A DNA stretch of 64,000 nt from Chitinimonas prasina. Its GTDB lineage: Bacteria > Pseudomonadota > Gammaproteobacteria > Burkholderiales > Chitinimonadaceae. How positions within the stretch are numbered: the stretch's first letter is position 1; every line of letters starts with the position of its first letter. Under the pieces are notes generated by a model. It ran no database searches and had not been told where the DNA came from. It saw nothing but the letters and a program-made list of their open reading frames with translations. Location: the NCBI RefSeq assembly GCF_030160395.1, contig NZ_BSOG01000006.1:186001-250000 (forward strand). Reading direction: 5' to 3'. The translations under genes were made by a program, and so were the position numbers. Positions 36,735 to 45,462 of the stretch are shown here, piece by piece.

Positions 36735-37468
36735 AGACCTGTGCCGTGATCCCGGTCTACAACCATGGCGAGGCCATCGGTGCGGTGGTAGCCGCCGTTC
36801 GCCAGCACGGCCTGCCGTGCCTGCTGGTGGACGATGGCAGCGAACCTGGCTGCGCTGCGGTGCTCGATGCCCTGGCGGCGGCCGATGCAGCCGGTGTGCA
36901 GCTGCTGCGCCTGCCGCAAAACCAAGGCAAGGGCGGTGCCATGATTGCCGGCCTGCGCCAGGCCGCCAGACTGGGCTATAGCCATGCCCTGCAGATTGAT
37001 GCCGATGGCCAACACGATACGGGTGATATTCCGGCCTTCCTGAGGCTGTCGGCGGCGCAGCCGGCGCACCTGATCTGTGGCTGTCCCATTTACGACGAGA
37101 GCGTGCCCAAGGCCAGGCTTTATGGCCGCTATGCCACCCATATCTGGGTGTGGATCAATACCCTGTCGCTGCAGATACGCGATTCCATGTGCGGCTTCCG
37201 GATCTATCCGCTGGCTCCTACCGTAGCCTTGTTGGACGCGGTGAACATAGGACGCCGCATGGATTTTGACACTGAGATCCTGGTTCGGCTGTATTGGCGT
37301 GGCATGGTCATCGTCAATCAGCCTACCCGGGTTTGCTACCCCAGCGATGGTGTGTCGCACTTCAAGGTCTGGCTGGACAATGCCCTGATTTCGCGCATGC
37401 ACGCCCGCCTGTTCCTAGGCATGTTGTTACGTGCCCCTATGCTGTTATGGCGCAAGGTGGCCGCATGA
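36731..37468 (+). CDS. Family 2 glycosyltransferase
   Basis: A 245-residue GT-A enzyme. The N-terminal CAVIPVYNHGEAI and the metal-binding DADGQHD are standard for GT2 dolichol-phosphate-mannose-synthase-like enzymes. The C-terminus (LFLGMLLRAPMLLWRKV) is amphipathic or membrane-attached. In aryl-polyene operons it is expected to add a sugar to the polyene lipid. Overlaps by 4 bases at both ends (ATGA), so tightly coupled to its neighbours. Confidence 0.88.
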   Translation: MKTCAVIPVYNHGEAIGAVVAAVRQHGLPCLLVDDGSEPGCAAVLDALAAADAAGVQLLRLPQNQGKGGAMIAGLRQAARLGYSHALQIDADGQHDTGDIPAFLRLSAAQPAHLICGCPIYDESVPKARLYGRYATHIWVWINTLSLQIRDSMCGFRIYPLAPTVALLDAVNIGRRMDFDTEILVRLYWRGMVIVNQPTRVCYPSDGVSHFKVWLDNALISRMHARLFLGMLLRAPMLLWRKVAA

Positions 37469-38406
37469 GTACCGCGTCGCGCCAGCATTGGGCCGAGATG
37501 GGCGAGAACACCTTTGTCCTGGGTATCTGGCTGCTTTACTGGGTGCACCGCTTGCTGGGCCGCTGGCCTTTCCGGCTTTGCCTGTACCCGGTGGTGTTGC
37601 TGCACTGGGCTACCAAGCCGGCGCTGCGTGTATCTTCCATGCAATACCTGGCGCGGCTACAGCAGGCGACGGGTGCGCTGGGCAGGCCACCGGTATGGCA
37701 GGACAGCGTCCGGCATGTGATGCTGTTTGCTGAAACCATGCTGGACAAGTTGTTGGCGGTATCGGGGCGATACCAGTTTGCCCAGGTGCGCAGCGTGGGC
37801 AGCGAGGTGTTGCACCAAGCTGCCTTGGCGGGGCAGGGTGGGGTGATTGTCACCGCCCATATGGGCTGCCTGGAGCTGTGCCGCGTGCTGGCCGAACGTA
37901 AGGGAGGGCTCAAACTCAATGTGCTGGTGCATACCCGCCACGCAGTGCGCTTCAACAAGCTGCTCAAGCGGCTGAATCCGAACAATGAGCTGACCTTGCT
38001 GGAGGTCACCGAGATCAGCCCCGCCACTGCTGTGTTGCTGGCCGAGAAGGTGGCTGCCGGCGAGTACGTGGCCATTGCGGGCGACCGCATTCCGGTCTTT
38101 GCCAGCCAGACGGTGACCACCGAGTTCCTGGGGCATCAGGCGCCCTTTCCGGTGGGGCCATACGTGCTGGCCAGCCTGCTCAAATGTCCCCTCTATCTGC
38201 TGGGCTGCATACACGAGAACGAAGGCTACACCCTACATTTCGAGCAGCTTGCCGAGCAGGTGCAATTACCGCGCGGCCGGCGCGAAGTCGCCATGGCTGA
38301 CTATGCCGGCCGCTACGCCACCGCGCTGACGGCCCTGGTGCGCCGCTCGCCTTTTGATTGGTTCAATTTCTTTCCCTTCTGGGATCAAACACATGCAAAA
38401 CCTTGA
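37465..38406 (+). CDS. LpxL-like lipid acyltransferase
   Basis: A 313-residue member of the LpxL/HtrB lysophospholipid-type acyltransferase group, with an N-terminal membrane helix (GIWLLYWVHRLLGRWPFRLC). The catalytic HMGCLE (equivalent to HxxxxE/D) follows VIVTA, and AGDRIPVF supplies the second motif. This is the second acyltransferase of the operon and probably attaches a further acyl chain. It overlaps the lyase gene by 14 bases. Confidence 0.85.
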   Translation: MSTASRQHWAEMGENTFVLGIWLLYWVHRLLGRWPFRLCLYPVVLLHWATKPALRVSSMQYLARLQQATGALGRPPVWQDSVRHVMLFAETMLDKLLAVSGRYQFAQVRSVGSEVLHQAALAGQGGVIVTAHMGCLELCRVLAERKGGLKLNVLVHTRHAVRFNKLLKRLNPNNELTLLEVTEISPATAVLLAEKVAAGEYVAIAGDRIPVFASQTVTTEFLGHQAPFPVGPYVLASLLKCPLYLLGCIHENEGYTLHFEQLAEQVQLPRGRREVAMADYAGRYATALTALVRRSPFDWFNFFPFWDQTHAKP

Positions 38407-39946
38407 CCGCAACACTGATCCCATCCGATTTGACGGTAGCCGACTGACCATAGAAGACGTGGTGGCGGTGGCCGAGCAGCGCCAGCCAGCCGAATTGTCT
38501 GCTGACCCGGCTTTCCGCGCCCGTATCGCCCGTGGCGCCGACTTCCTTGACCGCCTGCTGGCGGAAGATGGCGTTATCTACGGTGTGACCACCGGCTACG
38601 GTGATTCCTGCACCGTCAGCATCCCGCCCGAGCTGGTCGCTGAACTGCCACACCATCTGTACACCTACCATGGTTGCGGTGCCGGCCGCTTCCTGACGCC
38701 GGAAGAAACCCGTGCGGTACTGGCAACCCGGCTGGCTTCGCTGTCGCAAGGCATGTCGGGCGTCAGCGTGGGCCTGCTGGAGCAGATCGCAACCCTGATG
38801 AAGCACGACATCCTGCCGTTGATCCCGGCAGAAGGCTCGGTCGGCGCTAGTGGCGACCTGACGCCTTTGTCTTATCTGGCTGCCGTGCTGTGCGGCGAGC
38901 GTGAGGTGATGTACCAGGGCCAGCGCCGACATGCCGCTGATGTGCTGGCTGAGCTGGGCATACAGCCGTTGCGCCTGCGCCCCAAGGAGGGCCTGGCCAT
39001 CATGAACGGCACGGCCGTGATGACGGCGCTGGCCTGCCTGGCCTGGCGGCGTGCCGATTACCTGTGCCAGCTGGCAACCCGCTTGACCGCCATGAACGTA
39101 CTGGCCAGCGCCGGCAATGCCCACCATTTCGACCAGGCGCTGTTTGCAGTCAAGCCTCATATCGGGCAGCAGCGCGTGGCGGGCCGTATCCGCGAGGATC
39201 TGGCCAGCGACCAGCCCAGCCGCAATGAGCAGCGTCTGCAGGATCGCTACTCGCTGCGTTGCGCTCCACATGTGATCGGTGTGCTGGAAGATGCCCTGCC
39301 TTACTTCCGCACCCTGATAGAGAACGAACTGAACAGTGCCAACGATAATCCCATCATTGATGGCGAGAACGAGCGCGTGCTGCATGGCGGTCATTTCTAC
39401 GGCGGCCACATCGCCTTCGCCATGGATGGCCTCAAGAATGCGGTGGCCAATGTGGCCGACCTGCTGGATAGGCAACTGGCGCTGCTGGTGGATACCCGCT
39501 TCAACCATGGCCTGCCCAGCAACCTGTCGGGTGCCACGGGCCCCCGTGCTGCAATCAATCATGGCCTGAAGGCACTGCAGATCAGCGTGTCTGCCTGGAC
39601 TGCCGAGGCGCTCAAGCAAACCATGCCGGCCTCGGTGTTCAGTCGCTCTACCGAGTGCCATAACCAGGACAAGGTCAGCATGGGCACCATCGCCGCGCGC
39701 GATTGCCTGCGCGTGCTGGAACTGACCGAGCAGGTCGTGGCGGCCATGCTGATCGCCGCGCGCCAGGGTGTTGCCCTGCGCCGCCGGCTGGATGTCGAGC
39801 TGGTGCTGCCGGCCGCGCTGGCCAGCATGCAGGCTGATCTGGAAGACCGTATCGCCCTGGTGGTAGAAGACCGGGCTTTGGATGGCGAGCTGCAATCGTT
39901 GCTGGGCGCAATACGGCGCGAGGCCTGGAGTGTCTATGTCGATTGA
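38393..39946 (+). CDS. HAL/PAL/TAL-family aromatic amino-acid ammonia-lyase
   Basis: A 517-residue MIO-dependent lyase. The self-forming cofactor triad Ala152-Ser153-Gly154 is in SVGASGDLTP; Tyr in VTTGYGDS is the catalytic base. The substrate loop reads LYTYHGCGAG: the residue pair is Tyr-His, where histidine lyases usually have Ser-His and Rhodobacter tyrosine lyase His-Leu. In this operon it most likely turns tyrosine or phenylalanine into coumarate or cinnamate, the starter acid for the adjacent ligase. There are no hut genes nearby, arguing against histidine breakdown. Overlaps both neighbours. Confidence 0.85.
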   Translation: MQNLDRNTDPIRFDGSRLTIEDVVAVAEQRQPAELSADPAFRARIARGADFLDRLLAEDGVIYGVTTGYGDSCTVSIPPELVAELPHHLYTYHGCGAGRFLTPEETRAVLATRLASLSQGMSGVSVGLLEQIATLMKHDILPLIPAEGSVGASGDLTPLSYLAAVLCGEREVMYQGQRRHAADVLAELGIQPLRLRPKEGLAIMNGTAVMTALACLAWRRADYLCQLATRLTAMNVLASAGNAHHFDQALFAVKPHIGQQRVAGRIREDLASDQPSRNEQRLQDRYSLRCAPHVIGVLEDALPYFRTLIENELNSANDNPIIDGENERVLHGGHFYGGHIAFAMDGLKNAVANVADLLDRQLALLVDTRFNHGLPSNLSGATGPRAAINHGLKALQISVSAWTAEALKQTMPASVFSRSTECHNQDKVSMGTIAARDCLRVLELTEQVVAAMLIAARQGVALRRRLDVELVLPAALASMQADLEDRIALVVEDRALDGELQSLLGAIRREAWSVYVD

Positions 39947-40355
39947 CCTTGCCCACGAGATCGAGCTGGCACCGACCTTCCATGACCTGGACCCGATGAA
40001 CATCGTCTGGCACGGCAACTATGTGAAGTACCTGGAAATCGCCCGCTGTGCCCTGCTGTCACGGTTCGATTACGACTATCCGCAGATGTATGCCTCGGGC
40101 TTTGTCTGGCCCATCGTCGACATGCGCCTCAAGTATGTGAAGTCGGCAGTGTTCAATCAGCGCCTGCGTATCCGGGCCGAGATTGTGGAATGGGAAAACC
40201 GGCTCAAGATCGAGTACCTGATTAGCGATGCCGACACCGGCCAGCGCCTGAACAAGGCCTACACCATACAGGTGGCGGTCTGCACCGAGAGCCAGGAGAT
40301 GCAATACCTCTGCCCACCGGTGTTGTGGGAAAGACTGGGAGTGCCCGCGCCATGA
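39936..40355 (+). CDS. 4HBT-type acyl thioesterase
   Basis: A 139-residue single-hotdog thioesterase. The 4-hydroxybenzoyl-CoA-thioesterase signature is present as DLDPMNIVWHGNYVKYLE, with the catalytic aspartate in its DPMN. Likely proofreads or releases acyl chains from the carrier proteins. Starts 11 bases inside the lyase gene. Confidence 0.88.
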   Translation: MSIDLAHEIELAPTFHDLDPMNIVWHGNYVKYLEIARCALLSRFDYDYPQMYASGFVWPIVDMRLKYVKSAVFNQRLRIRAEIVEWENRLKIEYLISDADTGQRLNKAYTIQVAVCTESQEMQYLCPPVLWERLGVPAP

Positions 40356-40963
40356 AACAGTGGTTCCGATACGCTTTGCTATTGTGCCTGGCGCTGCCCG
40401 GTTCTGCCTGGGCCGCAGATATCGCCGAGGCGGTGAAAGCACGGCTTAGCAGCCCTCAGGTCCTGCGCGGCCAGTTCGAGCAGCAGAAGAGTGTGGTGGG
40501 CTTCAAGAAGCCCCTGCTGTCCAGTGGCGAGTTCCTGCTGTGGCGTGGCCATGGCGTGCTGTGGCAAACCCGCAAGCCTTTCGAGTCCAGCCTGGTGGTG
40601 AGCCCGGACAAACTGTCGGCGGAGTCGGGACAGGCCAGCTATCAGCTGGAATCCAGCCGCGAGCCGGCATTGCAGGCCATGAATGAGCTGCTGTTTGCCT
40701 TGCTGGCGGGCGATGTGGCCGTGCTGCAGAAGCGCTTCCTGACCGATGGTGGCCTGCGTGGCAAGGATGCCTGGGTATTGGCCCTGACTCCGCGCGAGCC
40801 GGGTCTGGCTCGGGTATTCAAGCGAGTGATACTGGAAGGCGAGCGGCATGTGAAGCTGGTGCGGCTGGAAGAGGCCAATGGCGACAGCAGCCTGATCCGT
40901 TTCGATAAGCTGGTTGAGGCCAGCGCCCCCACGGCCGAGGAGGCAACGCGCCTTGGCCGCTAA
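40352..40963 (+). CDS. LolA-like outer-membrane carrier protein of aryl-polyene operon
   Basis: A 203-residue exported protein: signal peptide to about residue 22 (GSAWAAD). The segment VLRGQFEQQKSVVGFKKPL and GHGVLWQTRKPFES belong to the LolA-like family. In these operons it is thought to shuttle the hydrophobic product through the periplasm, together with the MMPL exporter and DUF3261 lipoprotein. Start overlaps the thioesterase stop by 4 bases. Confidence 0.87.
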   Translation: MKQWFRYALLLCLALPGSAWAADIAEAVKARLSSPQVLRGQFEQQKSVVGFKKPLLSSGEFLLWRGHGVLWQTRKPFESSLVVSPDKLSAESGQASYQLESSREPALQAMNELLFALLAGDVAVLQKRFLTDGGLRGKDAWVLALTPREPGLARVFKRVILEGERHVKLVRLEEANGDSSLIRFDKLVEASAPTAEEATRLGR

Positions 40964-43319
40964 GCGTCTCTCTCTGTGGCTGGCTGCCGTGTGGGCGATC
41001 GTTGTGCTGGGCACTGTGCTGCACCAGGTTCAGTTCTGGCGGGCTGCCCGCCTGAACACCGATGTGCTGGCGCTGCTGCCCGAGAACGAGCAGGCGCCCG
41101 CCGTGAGTGCGGCTACCCGTAAGCTGGCGGAGCAGTCGCAGCGCCAGATCGTGCTGCTGGTGGGCGCGTCCGACTGGTCGCAGACCCGCCGTGCAGCCCA
41201 GATGGTGCAGGCCCGCTTGGCCACCCAGCCAGCGTTGTTGCAGCCCGCCGCGGTGGATGCCGGCAAGCTGGATGCGGCGGTGGCGTTCTACCAGCCCTGG
41301 CGTGACCGCTTGCTGACCCAGGAACAATTGCGGGCCTTGGCGTCGGCACCAAGCGAGCAATGGGCCAGCACTGCCTTGATGCGTTTGTACCAACCTGCTG
41401 CAGGGCCGCAGTTTGGCGACCGGCTGGCTGACCCGCTGGGCCTGTGGCAGGACTGGTGGGCTGAACGGGCGGCTGAATCACCCGCCCGCCCGCGCGATGG
41501 CCTGTTGTGGTTGCAGGGCAAGGGGCAGCAGTGGGCGCTGCTCAATTACCAGTTCCAGGGTGCCGCCTTTGCCGTGACGGGTGAGGCGCCGCTGGCCGAA
41601 CTGCTGCAGGCCAGCCGTGCTGAGCTGGCCGCCCAAGGTATGGGCGAGATCAGACTGCTGGCCGCAGGGGTGCCGCTGCATGCCGAAGCTGCTGCGGCCC
41701 AGGCCAACCGGGAGATGAGCACCATAGGCTGGGGTTCCTTGCTGGCGGTGCTGTTGCTGGTCTGGCTGACCTTCCGTTCACTGCGGCCGATCGTCCTGGT
41801 GGGCCTGTCGCTGCTGATAGGTTGCGGCGTTGCGCTGAGTGTGACGGCCATGCTGTTTGGCCAGGTGCATCTTCTGACTCTTGTGTTTGGCGCCAGCCTG
41901 GTCGGGGTGGCCGAGGATTATGGTTTCCATTATTTCGCGGCTCGCCAGGGACGGCCGGCCAGTGAGCGCTGGCAGGTGCTGCGTGGCCTGTTGCCTGGTA
42001 TGGCACTGGCGCTGCTGACCAGTGTGGTGGCCTATATGGCGCTGGGTTTGGCTCCGTTCCCTGGCTTGCGGCAGATGGCCGTGTTCTCGGTAGCAGGCTT
42101 GTTGGCGGCCTTTTTGACCGTGGTGTGCTGGTTCCCGCTGTTTGACCGGGGTGCCCTGCCGCAAACGGCCTTTGCCCGCTATCTTGCCAACAGCCTGACG
42201 CGTTGGCCGCGTTGGCAGCCCAACCGCAAGGGCTGGCTGCTGGCGTTGGTTCTCCTGGTGGTGTTGGGTGTAGGCCTGTCACGCTTGCAGAGCCGCGATG
42301 ACCTGCGCCAGCTGCAGGGCTCGCCGGCCAGCCTGATGGCCGAACAACTGGAAGTAGGGCGGTTGCTAGGCATGCCCAGCCCAGGCCAGTTCTACCTGGT
42401 GGCGGGCGACAGCCCGGAGCAGTTGCTGCAGCGAGAGGAAGGATTGAAGGCAAGGCTGGACGGCCTGGTAAGGGACGGCGTCTTGCCGGGCTACCGCGCG
42501 GTCTCGGACTGGCTGCCCTCGCTGGCTACACAGCAGCGTGCCGCCTTGCTGACGGCACAGGCCGAACGGCATGCGCTGGCGGCCATTGCCGAACAGACGG
42601 GCGAGCAGCCGGCCCGACCGCTTCAGGCGACCCAAGCGCTGGATCCAGCAACCTGGCTGGCCAGCCCCGCCGCATCGATTATTGCAGCGCAGTGGTTGGG
42701 CGAACTGGACGGTAAGCACTACAGCGTATTGATGCTGCGCGGCCTGAGCCCGGCCATGTTGCCGGCGCTGGACAAGGCGGCCACCGATTTGCCTGGCGTG
42801 CGCTGGGTGGACAAGACGGCGGAGATATCCAGCCTGCTGGCACGCTATCGCCTGGGCATGAGCTGGCTGCTGCTGGCGGGCTATGTGGCAGTGTTCGTGG
42901 CCTTGGCCTGGCGCTTCCGTCTGGCTGCCTGGCGTGCCTTGCTGCCCACCTTGTTGGGCAGCCTGCTGGTGCTGGCCTTGCTGGGACTGCTGGGCGTGCC
43001 CTTGCAGCTGTTCAATGTGCTGGCGCTGGTCTTGCTGCTGGGCATGGGGGTGGACTACGGCATCTTCCTGCTGGAACACCCCGGTGATGGCACCGCCTGG
43101 CTGGCGGTAGCGCTGGCCGGTGTCAGTACCTTGCTGTCGTTTGGCCTGCTGGCATTTTCTGCCACGCCGGCCCTGCAGGCCTTTGGCCTGACCATGTTGC
43201 TGGGTGAACTGCTGATCTGGCTTTTGACACCTTGTTTCCGCCCCGGCGCAGCATTTGCCCGCGAGCAGGTAGAAGCCACCCCGGTATCGCAGCTTGCCAC
43301 GGCAAACCATCAACCCTGA
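40953..43319 (+). CDS. MMPL/RND-family exporter
   Basis: A 788-residue inner-membrane transporter with about twelve membrane segments and two large periplasmic loops, the MMPL layout. Conserved spots include FGASLVGVAEDYGFHYF and LLLGMGVDYGIFLLE, the paired GxxxDY helices that carry proton relay. I prefer the TTG at 40953, which has GAGGAGG about 9 bases upstream; an earlier TTG at 40914 would add 13 arginine/proline-rich residues. It probably lifts the polyene lipid out of the inner membrane to the LolA-like carrier. Confidence 0.88.
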   Translation: MAAKRLSLWLAAVWAIVVLGTVLHQVQFWRAARLNTDVLALLPENEQAPAVSAATRKLAEQSQRQIVLLVGASDWSQTRRAAQMVQARLATQPALLQPAAVDAGKLDAAVAFYQPWRDRLLTQEQLRALASAPSEQWASTALMRLYQPAAGPQFGDRLADPLGLWQDWWAERAAESPARPRDGLLWLQGKGQQWALLNYQFQGAAFAVTGEAPLAELLQASRAELAAQGMGEIRLLAAGVPLHAEAAAAQANREMSTIGWGSLLAVLLLVWLTFRSLRPIVLVGLSLLIGCGVALSVTAMLFGQVHLLTLVFGASLVGVAEDYGFHYFAARQGRPASERWQVLRGLLPGMALALLTSVVAYMALGLAPFPGLRQMAVFSVAGLLAAFLTVVCWFPLFDRGALPQTAFARYLANSLTRWPRWQPNRKGWLLALVLLVVLGVGLSRLQSRDDLRQLQGSPASLMAEQLEVGRLLGMPSPGQFYLVAGDSPEQLLQREEGLKARLDGLVRDGVLPGYRAVSDWLPSLATQQRAALLTAQAERHALAAIAEQTGEQPARPLQATQALDPATWLASPAASIIAAQWLGELDGKHYSVLMLRGLSPAMLPALDKAATDLPGVRWVDKTAEISSLLARYRLGMSWLLLAGYVAVFVALAWRFRLAAWRALLPTLLGSLLVLALLGLLGVPLQLFNVLALVLLLGMGVDYGIFLLEHPGDGTAWLAVALAGVSTLLSFGLLAFSATPALQAFGLTMLLGELLIWLLTPCFRPGAAFAREQVEATPVSQLATANHQP

Positions 43320-43330
43320 GTGCAATAAAC

Positions 43331-43627
43331 ATGACGACAAACAGCCTGGCCCTTGCCCCGGTGGCGACCCTCAATCAGTTCATCCTGCGCCATATCGAGA
43401 AGATCGAGATGGTAGGGGTGCTGATGCGCATTTTCAGCTTCAGCCTGGTGAGCTGGATGGGGGCGGCCAGTCCCTTCATGTTCGTCTGGATATTCAACAC
43501 CATCGATGCCGTGATGCTGGCCTGGTGTTCCAGCCTGCGGCGTGACCGGGCTTATACCGTGCTCAATACCTTCTGGATCCTGGTCGGCGTGGTGGGCATC
43601 CTGCGCGCTGGGCAGATCATCCATTAA
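43331..43627 (+). CDS. Small two- to three-helix membrane protein
   Basis: A 98-residue protein with hydrophobic segments at about 29-55 and 78-96 (WILVGVVGILRAG). I do not recognise a family. It sits 11 bases after the exporter and 39 before the flavoprotein gene, so it is part of the operon. A helper of the exporter or flavoprotein is possible, but nothing in the sequence proves it. Confidence 0.7.
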   Translation: MTTNSLALAPVATLNQFILRHIEKIEMVGVLMRIFSFSLVSWMGAASPFMFVWIFNTIDAVMLAWCSSLRRDRAYTVLNTFWILVGVVGILRAGQIIH

Positions 43628-43666
43628 TTCGCTGCGGCCACAGCGCCAGCAACAAGGAACAAGACC

Positions 43667-44893
43667 ATGCGTCATGAACAAACAGAAATCCTGATCATTG
43701 GTGCCGGCCCATCGGGTTCGGTGGCGGCCGGGCTGTTGCGGCAGCAGGGGCGGCAGGTGCTGGTGATCGAGAAGGAACAGTTTCCCCGTTTCTCCATCGG
43801 CGAGAGCCTGCTGCCGCAATCGATGGAATACATCGAAGCCGCCGGCTTTCTGCAGGATGTGGTCGAGGCCGGGTTTCAGTACAAGAACGGTGCGGCTTTC
43901 CAGCGTGGCGAAAAGCAGACCCAGTTTGATTTCCGTGACAAGTTCTCCAAGGGCTGGGGTACCACCTACCAGGTGCAGCGGGCCGACTTCGACCACGTGC
44001 TGGCCAAGGCGGCCGAAAAGGCCGGTGCCGAGGTGCGCTATCGGCATCAGGTAGTGACGGTGAATGTGGACGGCGAGCGTCCGCAGGTGACGGTTTTGTC
44101 GCCGGAAGGCGAGACCTACCAGGTCAGCGCCCGATTCCTGCTGGATGCCAGCGGTTTTGGCCGCATCCTGCCGCGCCTGCTGGATCTGGAAACCCCCTCG
44201 GCTTTCCCCTTGCGTGGTGCCTACTTCACCCATGTGCAGGACAATATCCCCAGTGGCAGTTTCGACCGCAACAAGATACTGATCTCGGTGCATCCCGAGC
44301 ATGTCGATGTCTGGTTCTGGACCATCCCCTTCTCCAACGGCCGTTGCTCGCAGGGCGTGGTGGCACGCACCGAATTCCTCGAGCGCTATAGCGGCACCGA
44401 GACAGAGCGCCTGCAGGCCATCATTGCCGAAACGCCTACCCTGGCGAGCTTGCTCAAGGACGCGGTCTGGGATACCCCGGCGCGCAAGCTGACCGGCTAT
44501 GCCGCCAACGTCAAATCGCTGTGGGGCCCCGGCTACGCGCTGCTGGGCAATGCGGGCGAGTTCCTCGACCCGGTGTTTTCCAGCGGCGTCACCATTGCCG
44601 TCAAATCGGCCAGCCTGGCTACGGCCGCCATTGCCCGTGAATTTGCCGGCGAGAAGGTGGACTGGCAGGCGGACTATGCCGATCCCCTGAAGGGCGGGGT
44701 GGATGCCTTCCGCGCCTTTGTGGAGAGCTGGTATGCCGGCGGCTTTCAGGATGTGATCTTCCACCAGGATCAATCGCCCGAGATACGTCGCATGATTGCC
44801 GCCATCCTGGCCGGCTATGCCTGGGACAAGCAGAACCCCTACGTGGCTGAACCACGCCGCCTGAAGACGCTGGAGCAGCTGTGCGCCGCCTGA
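43667..44893 (+). CDS. FAD-dependent halogenase-like oxidoreductase
   Basis: A 408-residue flavoprotein. Seen in order: the FAD dinucleotide loop GAGPSG (12-17), GESLLP (45-50), K73 within GFQYKNGAAF, the W216-x-W-x-I-P221 motif (WFWTIP), and GNAGEFLDPVFSSG near the C-terminus. WxWxIP and a lysine at this spot are hallmarks of flavin-dependent halogenases, notably the type that acts on phenols or pyrroles bound to carriers. It could chlorinate or brominate the aryl ring, as in xanthomonadins, or hydroxylate it. Motifs are direct observation; activity is inference. Confidence 0.8.
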   Translation: MRHEQTEILIIGAGPSGSVAAGLLRQQGRQVLVIEKEQFPRFSIGESLLPQSMEYIEAAGFLQDVVEAGFQYKNGAAFQRGEKQTQFDFRDKFSKGWGTTYQVQRADFDHVLAKAAEKAGAEVRYRHQVVTVNVDGERPQVTVLSPEGETYQVSARFLLDASGFGRILPRLLDLETPSAFPLRGAYFTHVQDNIPSGSFDRNKILISVHPEHVDVWFWTIPFSNGRCSQGVVARTEFLERYSGTETERLQAIIAETPTLASLLKDAVWDTPARKLTGYAANVKSLWGPGYALLGNAGEFLDPVFSSGVTIAVKSASLATAAIAREFAGEKVDWQADYADPLKGGVDAFRAFVESWYAGGFQDVIFHQDQSPEIRRMIAAILAGYAWDKQNPYVAEPRRLKTLEQLCAA

Positions 44894-45462
44894 TAGCCAC
44901 TGCCGCCTTGCTGCTGGCGGCTTGTGCCAGCACGCCAGAGCCGCGCCCGGCCATGCCGGCCTTGCGCCTGGCGCCAGCGTCATTTGGCAGCAGCGTCAGC
45001 CTGGCACAGCGTCTGACGCTGGAACGGCTGGAAAACCGTTTGCCCGGCAAGCGCGAGGAGACCCCGCGCGTGCTGGAGGCCCTGCTGGAAATCGATCCAA
45101 GCACAGTACAGCTGGCCGGTATCGCGCTGGGCCAGCGCGTACTGACCCTGAGCTGGGATGGGCAGGACCTGCAGCAGAACCGCCATCCCAAGCTGCCGGC
45201 CGAAGTCGATGGTGGCCGTGTACTGCGGGATGTGCAGCTGGCTTACTGGCCGGCCGAATCGATACGCCAGGCGCTGCCGGCAGGTTGGGTGCTGCTGGAT
45301 GATCAAGGCCTGCGGCAATTACAGCAGGATGGTGTGACTGCACTGAGCGTGCGCTATAGCGCGAACCCGCGCTGGGCGGGGGATGCCGTGCTGGAGAACC
45401 AGCGCGAAGGCTATCGGCTGCAGATTGAATCACGTTTACAAAGCACGGAACCCGCGCCATGA
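44881..45462 (+). CDS. DUF3261 lipoprotein
   Basis: A 193-residue lipoprotein: signal peptide MRRLIATAALLLAAC with acylated Cys15. The GTG start overlaps the flavoprotein stop. The mature part resembles DUF3261 proteins, regular members of aryl-polyene operons, with a LolB-like place in outer-membrane insertion suggested by the LolA-like partner. Function inferred from this pairing. Confidence 0.8.
   Translation: MRRLIATAALLLAACASTPEPRPAMPALRLAPASFGSSVSLAQRLTLERLENRLPGKREETPRVLEALLEIDPSTVQLAGIALGQRVLTLSWDGQDLQQNRHPKLPAEVDGGRVLRDVQLAYWPAESIRQALPAGWVLLDDQGLRQLQQDGVTALSVRYSANPRWAGDAVLENQREGYRLQIESRLQSTEPAP

Noticed and set aside
38393-39946. Histidine ammonia-lyase of a hut pathway
   Set aside because: No hutU, hutI or hutG neighbours, and the gene overlaps pigment genes on both sides; a starter-forming aromatic lyase is more likely.
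38363-40018. A 551-codon open frame antisense to the ammonia-lyase
   Set aside because: The + strand has the complete MIO motif and operon overlaps; the antisense product is featureless.
43310-44983. A 557-codon open frame antisense to the halogenase-like gene
   Set aside because: Covers several + strand genes with start/stop overlaps; no motif.
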